From CALNXN01 sp942490645 (GTDB taxonomy: Bacteria > Pseudomonadota > Alphaproteobacteria > Rhodobacterales > Rhodobacteraceae), in assembly GCA_942490645.1 (NCBI GenBank), contig CALNXN010000011.1, positions 186,001 through 250,000 on the forward strand: a stretch of DNA of 64,000 nt, given 5' to 3'. Below the pieces are notes generated by a model. That model was not told where the DNA came from. It ran no database searches and saw only the letters and a program-made list of their open reading frames with translations. Position 1 is the stretch's first letter, and every line of letters begins with the position of its first letter. Shown in pieces: positions 51,107-59,918 of the stretch. The translations under genes and the position numbers were made by a program.

Positions 51107-52462
51107 ATGAGCACGCTCCTTGATCTGTTGCCCTTTGCGGACATGACACGGCTTGAACTGGGTTTTTGGTCTTTTGCCGTTCTTCTGGTGATGGTGTTCT
51201 TGCGCTCGCCAATCGGGTTGGCCATGCTGTTATGCGGCTTTGGTGGATGGTACTTTGCCATGAATGGCAACCCGACCATTCTGCTCAACAAGCTCAAGTC
51301 CGAGACATACACGACATTCTCCAGCTATTCGCTTTCGATCATTCCGATGTTTCTGCTGATGGGCCAATTTGCGACCCTATCGGGCATGTCGACCGCGCTT
51401 TTCAAGGCGGCCGAAAGCTTTCTGGGGCATCGTAGGGGCGGTGTGGCGATGGCCTCTGTCGGTGCATGTGCGGGCTTTGGTGCGATTTGCGGCTCGTCTT
51501 TGGCCACTGCCGCAACCATGTCCAAGGTGGCCCTGCCGGAGTTGCGACGCTACGGGTATTCTGGCGGTTTCTCGACGGCCACGCTGGCGGCAGGCGGGAC
51601 GCTGGGTATCCTGATCCCGCCCTCGGTCATTCTGGTGATCTACGCGATCATCACCGAACAAAACATCGCCAAGCTGTTCTTGGCGGCTTTTATCCCCGGG
51701 CTGCTGGCGGCGCTTGGGTACATCATCACCATCTCGATCTACGTGCGTCTGTATCCCAAATCCGCTGGCACGCGTCCTGCGGTGCCAATGGCCGAACGCT
51801 GGAAGGCATTGGGGGCGACCTGGCCCGTTCTGGCGATTTTCGGATTGGTCGTCGGTGGCATCTATCTGGGCTGGTTCACGCCCACCGAAGGGTCCGCCAT
51901 CGGGGCTGCAGGCACGGGCCTGGTCGCACTATTGAGCGGCAGCTTGAACTGGGCGGTCTTTCGCGAAAGCCTTCTGGGCACGGCCAAAACCACTGCCATG
52001 ATCTTTTTCATCGTGCTGGGTGCGAGCTTCTACAACAGTTTTCTGGCGCTCTCGGGTGTACCGCAATACATGGCCGATTATGTGCTCAGCCAAGGCTTCA
52101 GCCCGTGGTTCGTGCTGTCGATCATTCTGGTGTTCTACCTGATCTTCGGCTGCCTGATGGACAGCCTTTCGATGATCCTGTTGACCGTGCCGATCTTCTT
52201 TCCGGTGATTTCGGCAATGGATTTTGGTATGTCACCGGAGCATGTGGCAATCTGGTTTGGTATATTGGTTCTGATCGTCGTCGAGGTGGGCCTGATCACC
52301 CCACCTGTCGGGATGAACCTCTTCATCATCAACGCAATGGACCGCGAGACACCGATGACCGAGACATACAAAGCCGTGATGTTCTTTGTCGGCTCCGACA
52401 TCGTGCGTGTGATCATATTGGTGATGTTCCCGGCCATAACGCTGTTCCTGTTGCCGGCCTGA
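51107..52462 (+). CDS. dctM: TRAP transporter large permease DctM
   Basis: 451-residue multi-spanning permease, sodium-driven. FLLMGQFATLSGMSTALFKAAE, SVGACAGFGAICGSSLATAATM, GGTLGILIPPSVILVIYAI and GLITPPVGMNLFIINAM are diagnostic. Its TGA overlaps the crotonase ATG (TGATG), which ties transport to metabolism in one operon. Confidence 0.96.
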   Translation: MSTLLDLLPFADMTRLELGFWSFAVLLVMVFLRSPIGLAMLLCGFGGWYFAMNGNPTILLNKLKSETYTTFSSYSLSIIPMFLLMGQFATLSGMSTALFKAAESFLGHRRGGVAMASVGACAGFGAICGSSLATAATMSKVALPELRRYGYSGGFSTATLAAGGTLGILIPPSVILVIYAIITEQNIAKLFLAAFIPGLLAALGYIITISIYVRLYPKSAGTRPAVPMAERWKALGATWPVLAIFGLVVGGIYLGWFTPTEGSAIGAAGTGLVALLSGSLNWAVFRESLLGTAKTTAMIFFIVLGASFYNSFLALSGVPQYMADYVLSQGFSPWFVLSIILVFYLIFGCLMDSLSMILLTVPIFFPVISAMDFGMSPEHVAIWFGILVLIVVEVGLITPPVGMNLFIINAMDRETPMTETYKAVMFFVGSDIVRVIILVMFPAITLFLLPA

Positions 52463-53226
52463 TGGACGCGCCGCTGCATATCGACATCGCGGACAAAGTC
52501 GCCACTATGACGATGAATCGCCCTGACAAGCGCAACGCCATGAATGATGCGCTGCTTGAAGACATCGACGGGTTTTTCCGTGCCCCGCCAGTTGATGTGC
52601 GGGCGGTCGTGCTGGTTGGAACGGGCGGGCATTATTGCTCCGGGCTTGATCTTTCCGAACACAAACAGCGCGATGCCGAGGGCACGATGCGACAATCGCG
52701 CTGGTGGCACGAAGTTCTGGACCGCGTGCAAGGCAGCGGTCTGCCTGTGGTGTCCGCGATGTTCGGGGCCGTCATTGGTGGTGGGCTGGAGCTGGCCACA
52801 TCGACCCACGTCCGCATTGCCGAGCCGGACTGCGTCTTTCAACTGCCCGAAGGACGGCGTGGGATATTCGTTGGTGGTGGTGCTACGGTGCGCGTTGGTC
52901 GTATTCTCGGTGCGGACCGGATGACGGAAATGATGCTGACGGGCCGGAAATACACAGGCGAAGAGGGGGTGAATTTGGGGTTGGCGCATTATGCGGCTCC
53001 GAAGGGTGCCGCATTGGCGCAGGCGCAAAAGCTGGCCGCACAAATCGCCCAGAACGCACCGCTGGCCAACTATATGATGATCCAAAGCTTGTCGCGTATT
53101 GCTGACATGCCGCGAGATGGCGGCTTTTTCACGGAAAGCCTCGCTGCGGCGTTGGCCCAGACCAGTCCCGATGCAATGGAAGGGCTGGCAGCGTTCCTCG
53201 AAAAACGACCGCCGAATTTTGGGTGA
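52462..53226 (+). CDS. Crotonase-family enoyl-CoA hydratase/lyase
   Basis: 254 residues. Oxyanion-hole segments GGHYCSGLDLSEHK and AVIGGGLELATSTHVRIAEP, with a Glu in FQLPEGRRGIFVGGGATVR at the usual catalytic position. Lies between dctM and a feruloyl-CoA-synthetase-like ligase, so it may hydrate or cleave an arylpropenoyl-CoA side chain; this is inferred from the pairing only. Confidence 0.9.
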   Translation: MDAPLHIDIADKVATMTMNRPDKRNAMNDALLEDIDGFFRAPPVDVRAVVLVGTGGHYCSGLDLSEHKQRDAEGTMRQSRWWHEVLDRVQGSGLPVVSAMFGAVIGGGLELATSTHVRIAEPDCVFQLPEGRRGIFVGGGATVRVGRILGADRMTEMMLTGRKYTGEEGVNLGLAHYAAPKGAALAQAQKLAAQIAQNAPLANYMMIQSLSRIADMPRDGGFFTESLAAALAQTSPDAMEGLAAFLEKRPPNFG

Positions 53227-53325
53227 TCGGGTCATGCGCAAAACGGATGGCCATCGCAGACCTCCGGCTTTCGAGCAGTGCACGGTGTTTTGGACAGGTC
53301 GGTGTCAACGTATCAGGAGCGTAAA

Positions 53326-55143
53326 ATGACGGACCATCTTGATCTGCGCCCCCATCGTGTTTTGCGTGAGGACCGGACAGATGGGTCTATTCTGCTTCGA
53401 TCCGGTTACGACGCCGAGCCTGTGGTGCGTTGCACGGGTGAATGGTTGCACCGATGGGCCAAACAATCGCCTGACGCGGTCTTTTTGGCGGAGCGTTCAG
53501 GTGCAGGTTGGCGCAGTGTCACCTACAGCGAAACGTTGGAGGCGGTGCATGCGATTGCCAGCCATCTGCTCGACCGTGGGATGGACGAGACGACACCGAT
53601 CCTGATCCTGTCTGGCAACGGCGTGGATCACGGGTTGCTCACTCTGGCCGCGCAATATGTGGGCGTGCCTACGGTGCCGATCGCCGAGCAATATTCTCTG
53701 ATCCCGTCGGCCCATGCGCGGTTGCGATATGTGGTGAACATGGTCCGCCCAAAGCTTGTTTTTACGGCGGATGCCGGAGCCTATGCCGATGCACTTTCGC
53801 TGGATGTTTTGGCTGAAATAGATGCGCTTGCCTCGGATCCTGCCGGTGGCCGCGCCATGGCGTTTGAGGATTGGCTGAGCCCTGTGAGCCAAGACGTGAG
53901 TGCCGCGTTTGATCGGGTCGGTCCGGATACTTTGGCCAAGATACTGCTCACCTCCGGGTCAACGTCCGACCCGAAAGGCGTTTTAACCACACAGCGGATG
54001 ATGTGCACGAACCAGATGCAGATCTTGCAGGCACACCCCTTCGTCATGTCACAGCGACCGAAGATCGTGGATTGGCTGCCGTGGAACCATGTGTTTGGCG
54101 GGTCGTATACGTTCAACCTGATGCTCTCCACGGGCGGCACGCTCTATGTAGATGACGGCAAGCCGTTGAAGGGGATGTTTGAGCGGACGCTGGAAAACCT
54201 GTCGATGGTGCCCAGTACCTTGTCCTTCAATGTGCCGGTTGGCTTTGCGCAACTGGTCGAGGCACTCAAGCGTGATCACAGTTTGCGCAAGACGTATTTT
54301 TCCGAATTGGATCTGATTTTCTATGCCGGTGCATCATTGCCTGAGGACGTATGGCGCGGTTTGGAACAGCAAGCCGCAGAGGCTGGAGAGCGGGTGCCCT
54401 TGATTGCATCGGCCCACGGCCTCACGGAAACCGCTCCTGCCATGTTGATGTGTCACCAACCTGCTGATGGTCCGGGCGCGGTCGGGGTTCCTGTTGTCGG
54501 ATGTGAGGTCAAGCTGGTTCCCGAAAGTGACGGTCGATACGATGTGCGGGTCAGAGGTGAGCAGATCACCAAGGGCTATTTCGACAATCCGGAAAAGACT
54601 GCCGAAGCCTTCGACGAAGAGGGGTTCTTTGTGACCGGAGACGGAATGTCGTTTGTCGATGAAAACGATCCGAACAAGGGGCTGCGGTTTGAAGCGCGGC
54701 TGTCTGAAGACTTCAAGTTGATGACGGGCACATGGGTGCGCGCAGCGGCGTTGCGGCTGGAAGTGTTGGCCGCTTTGGCACCGCTGGCGGTTGATGTGGT
54801 GATTACCGGGCATGAGCGCATGGCAGTGGGTGCGTTGATCATCCCCAACGAGGCCGCGATTGCACAGCAGGGGTTTGAAGTGACACGTGACGGTGGCGCT
54901 TATCATGCGCCTAACTTGGCGCAGGTAATATCGGCGCGGCTTGGTGCGCTGGGCGCCAATGGGTCGGGCAGTGCCAGTCGGATTACCTGCGCGATGATCG
55001 CGTCAGAGCCGCCTTCGATGGGTGACGGTGAGATCACCGCCAAGGGAAACCTCAACTTCACAAAGCTGATCGAGCGCCGCGCAAATCTTGTTACTCGTCT
55101 TTATGATCCTGACGACCCTGCGCGGATCGCAATCGAGGAATAG
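53326..55143 (+). CDS. Feruloyl-CoA-synthetase-like AMP-dependent acid-CoA ligase
   Basis: 605-residue adenylate-forming ligase of the feruloyl-CoA synthase type (longer than benzoate ligases). P-loop-like ILLTSGSTSDPKGVL, WLPWNHVFGGSYTFN, SAHGLTETAPAML, and a C-terminal Lys in GEITAKGNLNF. Start ATG 53326 after CAGGAGCGTAAA. Likely activates a hydroxycinnamate-like or related acid delivered by the TRAP system; the upstream crotonase would act next. Confidence 0.85.
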   Translation: MTDHLDLRPHRVLREDRTDGSILLRSGYDAEPVVRCTGEWLHRWAKQSPDAVFLAERSGAGWRSVTYSETLEAVHAIASHLLDRGMDETTPILILSGNGVDHGLLTLAAQYVGVPTVPIAEQYSLIPSAHARLRYVVNMVRPKLVFTADAGAYADALSLDVLAEIDALASDPAGGRAMAFEDWLSPVSQDVSAAFDRVGPDTLAKILLTSGSTSDPKGVLTTQRMMCTNQMQILQAHPFVMSQRPKIVDWLPWNHVFGGSYTFNLMLSTGGTLYVDDGKPLKGMFERTLENLSMVPSTLSFNVPVGFAQLVEALKRDHSLRKTYFSELDLIFYAGASLPEDVWRGLEQQAAEAGERVPLIASAHGLTETAPAMLMCHQPADGPGAVGVPVVGCEVKLVPESDGRYDVRVRGEQITKGYFDNPEKTAEAFDEEGFFVTGDGMSFVDENDPNKGLRFEARLSEDFKLMTGTWVRAAALRLEVLAALAPLAVDVVITGHERMAVGALIIPNEAAIAQQGFEVTRDGGAYHAPNLAQVISARLGALGANGSGSASRITCAMIASEPPSMGDGEITAKGNLNFTKLIERRANLVTRLYDPDDPARIAIEE

Positions 55144-55146
55144 AGG

Positions 55147-55160
55147 TGCATTAAAGTGCC
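55147..55160 (+). promoter_or_regulatory. TGCA-N6-TGCC element before the benzoate-CoA ligase
   Basis: TGCATTAAAGTGCC lies 3 bases after the previous stop and 80 before the ligase ATG. Same spacing as the elements before boxC and boxR; candidate BoxR half of an operator. Confidence 0.4.
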
Positions 55161-55197
55161 AATCTTGTTGTGGCCCCTTGCGACAACCTGTCACAGA

Positions 55198-55211
55198 TGC
55201 ACAATAAAGCA
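55198..55211 (+). promoter_or_regulatory. TGCA-N6-AGCA element before the benzoate-CoA ligase
   Basis: TGCACAATAAAGCA differs by one base from TGCA-N6-TGCA, the form I recall for BoxR operators, and resembles TGCACAATCAGGCA before boxR. Confidence 0.4.
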
Positions 55212-55239
55212 AAAGAGCGTGTGAATCTGGGAGGAAGCC

Positions 55240-56781
55240 ATGCCGTCAGCAGACAACAACGCCGCGACATATTTCGTGGATCGGCACCTGTCCGAAGGAC
55301 GGGGCGGCAAAACCGCCTTCCGCGAGGTCGGTAGTGGTCGCAGTCTGACCTATGAGGCGTTGGCGCAGACATCGGATCAGATCGCCGGGGCCTTCACGCG
55401 CGCCGGTATCCGCCCTGAAGAACGTGCCGCAATGTTGGTGCTCGACACAATCGAATTTCCGCAGATTTTTTTCGGCGCGCTCAAAGCGGGAGTGGTTGCT
55501 GTGCCGCTCAACACCCTTTTGGCTTCTGGTGTTTACGACACCATTTTGCGCGACAGTCGCGCTTCCATTCTCTTTGTATCCGCGCCCCTATTGGACGTGG
55601 TCTCGCCTGCATTGGCAGGAAATCCTTACTTGCGCAAAGTGGTCGTGATCGATGGTCCGGAACGTCCCGACACGATAGCATTCTCTGACTTTGTGGACGG
55701 CGCGGCCGCTCAATCCACGCTGGCCGTCAAATCAGACGAAACTGCATTCTGGCTCTATTCATCGGGGTCAACGGGGCAACCGAAAGGCGTCCACCACGTC
55801 CACTCCAGCCTCAAGGCGACTGCGGATACCTATGGGGCACAGGTCTTGAGCATCAACGAGACTGACACGGTTCTGTCTGCCGCAAAGCTCTTTTTTGCCT
55901 ACGGGCTGGGTAACGCGCTCACGTTTCCGCTCTCGGTTGGAGCGACGAGCGTCTTGTTCTCCGGCAGACCCACACCTGTGGATATGGTCGGGGCGATCAA
56001 CACCGAGCAGCCAACGATCTTTTGTGGCGTGCCGACGCTTTATGCAGCGATGGTCGCAGAGATGGATTTGAACGGCCCACCAATAGCTCCTTTGCGCAGT
56101 TGTATATCTGCCGGGGAGGCACTGCCCGAAGATGTTGGCACACGCTGGGAAAAGCACACCGGAGTTGCCATTCTCGACGGCGTCGGATCAACCGAAATGC
56201 TGCATATCTTTCTGAGCAACCGCGCGGGTGATAATGTCTACGGAACCTCTGGTGTGGCTGTGCCGGGATATGACGTGCGGCTTGTCGATGATGCAGGCCA
56301 TGAGGTCACGGGCGATGACGTCGGCGAGTTGCTGGTCAAGGGGGCGTCCGCTGCGGGTGGATACTGGAACCAACGCGACAAGTCCCGCGCAACATTCGAG
56401 GGCGTATGGACACGTACGGGCGACAAATACCAGCGTCGTGCGGATGGTCGTTTTATCTACTGCGGTCGAACGGATGACATGTTCAAGGTTTCAGGCATCT
56501 GGGTGTCGCCGTTTGAGGTTGAGCAGGCCTTGGCCAGTCACTCTGCTGTCTTGGAGGCGGCGGTTGTGGCGGCACGCGACGCAGATGGGTTGGAAAAGCC
56601 GAAAGCGTTCATCGTGCTGCAAGGCAGCGACCGGCCCGGGTTGGAAGCCGAGTTGAAGGCCTATGTCAAAGATCGGATCGGCAAGTGGAAGTATCCCAGA
56701 TGGGTTGAGATTGTCGGCGATCTGCCCAAAACGGCAACCGGAAAAATCCAAAGGTTCAAGCTGCGGGAGACCACGGAATGA
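55240..56781 (+). CDS. bclA: Benzoate-CoA ligase
   Basis: 513-residue AMP-forming ligase of the benzoate/4-hydroxybenzoate group, entry enzyme of the box pathway (benzoate to benzoyl-CoA). Motifs YSSGSTGQPKGVHHVHSSL, KLFFAYGLGNALTFPL (typical of benzoate ligases), DGVGSTEMLHIFLSN, YCGRTDDMFKVSGIWVSP and the C-terminal Lys in KTATGKIQRFKLR. ATG after GGGAGGAAGCC; stop overlaps the hydrolase start. Confidence 0.93.
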   Translation: MPSADNNAATYFVDRHLSEGRGGKTAFREVGSGRSLTYEALAQTSDQIAGAFTRAGIRPEERAAMLVLDTIEFPQIFFGALKAGVVAVPLNTLLASGVYDTILRDSRASILFVSAPLLDVVSPALAGNPYLRKVVVIDGPERPDTIAFSDFVDGAAAQSTLAVKSDETAFWLYSSGSTGQPKGVHHVHSSLKATADTYGAQVLSINETDTVLSAAKLFFAYGLGNALTFPLSVGATSVLFSGRPTPVDMVGAINTEQPTIFCGVPTLYAAMVAEMDLNGPPIAPLRSCISAGEALPEDVGTRWEKHTGVAILDGVGSTEMLHIFLSNRAGDNVYGTSGVAVPGYDVRLVDDAGHEVTGDDVGELLVKGASAAGGYWNQRDKSRATFEGVWTRTGDKYQRRADGRFIYCGRTDDMFKVSGIWVSPFEVEQALASHSAVLEAAVVAARDADGLEKPKAFIVLQGSDRPGLEAELKAYVKDRIGKWKYPRWVEIVGDLPKTATGKIQRFKLRETTE

Positions 56782-57602
56782 CGCTGGAATGGTCTGAAAG
56801 CCCTGCCGGTAAAGTAAGTGTCGGTGCATTCAATCTGGAATATGCCTGTTACGGGCCGCCGCCGACCAAGGCCCCCACTCTGGTGCTGTTACACGAAGGG
56901 TTGGGGTGTTGCGCGCTTTGGCGGGATTTTCCCGAGCGGTTGTCGCACATCACGGGTCTGGGTGTTTTTGTGTATTCTCGGGCGGGCTACGGGCAGTCGG
57001 ATCCCGTCGCTTTGCCGCGCCCGTTAGACTACATGACGCGCGAAGCGGAGGATGTTTTAGGCCCAGTTCTGGATCAGGCAGGCGTGCAAAGCGCAATCCT
57101 GCTGGGTCATTCTGACGGGGCCAGCATCGCCACGATATATGCAGGATCTACCTCCGACCAGCGTGTCCGCGGGTTGATCCTGGTGGCCCCGCATTTCTTT
57201 ACAGAGCCTGCCGGTTTGGCGGCCATTGCTGAGGCGGGCCAAGCCTTTGAGAGCGGAAACCTGCGTGAGCGTATGGCGAAATACCACCGCAATCCGGACG
57301 TGGCGTTCAAGGGCTGGCATGATGCTTGGACGGATCCGGGCTTTGTCAGTTGGAACATTGCTGATGCGATTGATCACCTGCGCATTCCGGTTCTTGCCAT
57401 TCAGGGGCGTGACGATGCCTATGGTACATTGGCGCAGATCGAAGAGTTGGAAAGCCGGATCTATTCACCACTGGAGACACTTACTCTGGACGACTGCGGG
57501 CATGCTCCTCATCTGGAACAACAGGCTTTGACCCTGTCGGCCATTGAAGAGTTTTGCGCGCGGCTCGTACGTTTGGAGCGGGAACGCGTTGCCCTTGGAT
57601 GA
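56778..57602 (+). CDS. Alpha/beta hydrolase of the box cluster
   Basis: 274-residue serine hydrolase with nucleophile Ser112 in LLGHSDGAS, an acid in GRDDAYG and His in CGHAPHLEQ. Overlaps bclA by 4 bases (ATGA), so the two are coupled. Similar hydrolases accompany box genes and may remove toxic ring-opening or lactone by-products; its precise substrate is not established. Confidence 0.9.
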   Translation: MTLEWSESPAGKVSVGAFNLEYACYGPPPTKAPTLVLLHEGLGCCALWRDFPERLSHITGLGVFVYSRAGYGQSDPVALPRPLDYMTREAEDVLGPVLDQAGVQSAILLGHSDGASIATIYAGSTSDQRVRGLILVAPHFFTEPAGLAAIAEAGQAFESGNLRERMAKYHRNPDVAFKGWHDAWTDPGFVSWNIADAIDHLRIPVLAIQGRDDAYGTLAQIEELESRIYSPLETLTLDDCGHAPHLEQQALTLSAIEEFCARLVRLERERVALG

Positions 57603-57609
57603 TCCTCAA

Positions 57610-58047
57610 ATGGGCATTGTCTTTCCCCAACATGCCTATGTTCCGGGTCAGAACGCGCGCCATCCGGAAGATTGGTTCGATGGTATAAAGGCGAGTGTAA
57701 CCGCAGACACACCGCAGCACCTGTTGCACCAAACCGACGCGTTCAAGACAGGGATCGCATATTTCGAGGCGGGGTTCTTTTGGGAGTGCCACGAGGTGCT
57801 CGAGGCGGTGTGGATGCAGACCACTGATCCCAGCCCCGAGCGCGATATGGTTCAGGCCGTGATCCAGCTGGCAAATGCCCGTCTGAAACGTGTGATGGGC
57901 AAGCCGCGTGCCACGCTCCGTTTGTGCGACATGGTTTTGGCGCATCTTGAACGCTGTAAGACGGAAGACCCGATTCTTGGGCTTAGGGTTCAGGACGTAG
58001 CGGCTATGGTCCGAGCGACGCGTTTGGATGCAAAAAGTGCAACATAA
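57610..58047 (+). CDS. DUF309 protein
   Basis: 145-residue helical protein with the DUF309 core FEAGFFWECHEVLEAVW and AVIQLANARLK. Function unknown in the family. It starts at ATG 57610, 7 bases after the hydrolase, and ends the bclA unit. The candidate BoxR element at 58038-58051 overlaps its last codons. Confidence 0.88.
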   Translation: MGIVFPQHAYVPGQNARHPEDWFDGIKASVTADTPQHLLHQTDAFKTGIAYFEAGFFWECHEVLEAVWMQTTDPSPERDMVQAVIQLANARLKRVMGKPRATLRLCDMVLAHLERCKTEDPILGLRVQDVAAMVRATRLDAKSAT

Positions 58048-58051
58048 TGCC
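58038..58051 (+). promoter_or_regulatory. TGCA-ACATAA-TGCC element upstream of boxC
   Basis: TGCAACATAATGCC is identical but for one base to the element before boxR and sits 123 bases upstream of the boxC ATG, in front of an AT-rich promoter-like stretch. Confidence 0.55.
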
Positions 58052-58173
58052 ATTTGTTTCGAAATTCGTCCGAAACTGCATCGAAACGGATGCTTTACCA
58101 GCGGTTGAGATGAACTATAATACTTAATCAGGCATTGGTGCACGTATGTTTTGCGCCATGAGGGAGAAAACAG

Positions 58174-59832
58174 ATGACCAAGCGTATCGATTTTCAGGTC
58201 GACCCAACGGCCATGCGGCATTGGCGGGTCGACTACGATGGTCCTGTCGCCAACCTATATATGGACGTGGACGAAACGGCGGGCTTGTTCGAAGGGTATG
58301 ACCTCAAGCTCAATTCCTATGACCTGGGCGTTGATATCGAGCTGGCGGATATCGTGCAGCGGATGCGATTTGAGCATCCTGAGGTCAAGGTGGTTGTGCT
58401 GCGATCGGCCAAGGACAAGGTTTTTTGTGCGGGCGCTAATATTAGGATGTTGGGTGGCGCTGCACATGCGCATAAGGTCAATTTCTGCAAATTCACAAAT
58501 GAAACGCGCAATACATACGAGGCTGCGCTGACTGACAGCGGCCAAAACTACATCTGCGCGGTGCGAGGAGCCTGCGCGGGGGGAGGCTATGAACTGGCTT
58601 TGGCGTGCAATCACATCATGCTGACCGATGACAGTACATCTTCGGTGGCTTTGCCGGAGGTTCCGTTGCTTGCGGTGTTGCCGGGAACGGGTGGGCTGAC
58701 ACGGGTCACAGACAAGCGCAAAGTGCGCCGTGATCTGGCCGATGTGTTTTGTTCTGTCGAAGAGGGCGTGAAAGGTAAACGCGCGTTGCAATGGGGTCTG
58801 GTTGACGAGGTCATTCCGAATTCCAAATTCGATGAAGCGGTGGTCGCCAGAGCGCAAGAGCTTGCCCAGACATCCGAAAAACCAGACGTTGCCAAGGGCA
58901 TTGAATTGCCCCCGTTGGAGCGGAGTTTTGACGACAATGGCGTAACCTATTCAACGGTCGAGGTGTCTATCGACCGCGCAGAGCGCCGCGCACGGGTGAC
59001 TGTGCATGGCCCAACGGAAGACGCGCCCGATGATATGGACGCGTTCACGGCCGAAGGGGCACAGGCCTGGATGCTGCGATGTGCGCGTGAGCTGGATGAC
59101 GCGATCTTGCACCTGCGAACCAACGAAGATCAGCTTGGGCTTATCGAATTCCAGACCCAGGGCGACCCTGAAAAGGTCATAGCACATGAGGCGCTGCTGC
59201 TCGCGCACCCAGATCACTGGCTGGCGAATGAGGTTCTGCAACTGTGGAAGCGCGTTTTGAAACGTGTGGACATGACATCGCGCAGTCTTGTGGCGATTGT
59301 CGAGCATGGTTCGTGCTTTGCGGGCGTTTTGGCCGAGCTGCTTTGGGCCGTAGATCGCAGCTATATGATGCTGGAGGAGTTCGAAGGCGACAACCGTCAC
59401 GCGGCCAGCATCACCCTGAGCAACGGCAACTTTGGCCGCTATCCAATGGGCAATGCGCTCAGCCGATTGGAGACACGGTTTCTTGGCGCGCCGGAGCATG
59501 TCACCGCCTTGCGTGAAAAGATCGGCGAGGCGCTCGAAGCGGACAGTGCCGAGGAATTGGGGCTGGTGACTTATGCCTATGACGACATTGATTGGGAAGA
59601 TGAAGTGCGTCTGTTCATGGAAGAACGCGCCAGCTTCTCGCCCGATGCAATGACCGGAATGGAGGCGAATTTGCGTTTTGCGGGACCTGAAACGATGGAA
59701 ACCCGCATTTTTGGAAGACTCACGGCTTGGCAGAACTGGATTTTCCAGCGCCCCAACGCGGTGGGCGAAAACGGCGCTTTGCAGCGATACGGCTCTGGCC
59801 AACGGCCCGACTACAACATGCAACGTGTTTGA
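58174..59832 (+). CDS. boxC: Benzoyl-CoA-dihydrodiol lyase (BoxC)
   Basis: 552-residue crotonase-fold enzyme that opens 2,3-epoxybenzoyl-CoA hydrolytically to 3,4-dehydroadipyl-CoA semialdehyde and formate. Typical length for BoxC, about twice a crotonase. CAGANIRMLGGAAHAHKVNFC, GACAGGGYELALACNHIML and EVPLLAVLPGTGGLTRVTDKR are family segments. ATG after GAGGGAGAAAACAG. Precedes boxB by 86 bases. Confidence 0.97.
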   Translation: MTKRIDFQVDPTAMRHWRVDYDGPVANLYMDVDETAGLFEGYDLKLNSYDLGVDIELADIVQRMRFEHPEVKVVVLRSAKDKVFCAGANIRMLGGAAHAHKVNFCKFTNETRNTYEAALTDSGQNYICAVRGACAGGGYELALACNHIMLTDDSTSSVALPEVPLLAVLPGTGGLTRVTDKRKVRRDLADVFCSVEEGVKGKRALQWGLVDEVIPNSKFDEAVVARAQELAQTSEKPDVAKGIELPPLERSFDDNGVTYSTVEVSIDRAERRARVTVHGPTEDAPDDMDAFTAEGAQAWMLRCARELDDAILHLRTNEDQLGLIEFQTQGDPEKVIAHEALLLAHPDHWLANEVLQLWKRVLKRVDMTSRSLVAIVEHGSCFAGVLAELLWAVDRSYMMLEEFEGDNRHAASITLSNGNFGRYPMGNALSRLETRFLGAPEHVTALREKIGEALEADSAEELGLVTYAYDDIDWEDEVRLFMEERASFSPDAMTGMEANLRFAGPETMETRIFGRLTAWQNWIFQRPNAVGENGALQRYGSGQRPDYNMQRV

Positions 59833-59918
59833 ATTTTGATCTAACTGCGTGGCCAGAAGCCACACGTGAACCCAATGCCTAACGGCGCACTCCGGTGTGC
59901 CCTCAACAGGAGAAGCAG

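Noticed and set aside
51466..52461. Long plus-strand frame upstream of the crotonase, in the same frame as it
   Set aside because: It runs inside dctM in another frame with His/Arg-rich, nonsensical composition; the real crotonase starts at 52462.
58028..58041. TGCAAAAAGTGCA at the end of the DUF309 gene as a TGCA repeat operator
   Set aside because: Spacer is five bases, not six, and it lies within coding sequence; the adjacent element at 58038 is the better candidate.
59876..59889. TGCCTAACGGCGCA before boxB as a further BoxR site
   Set aside because: Only a loose match when read in reverse, with several mismatches; expected by chance at this stringency.
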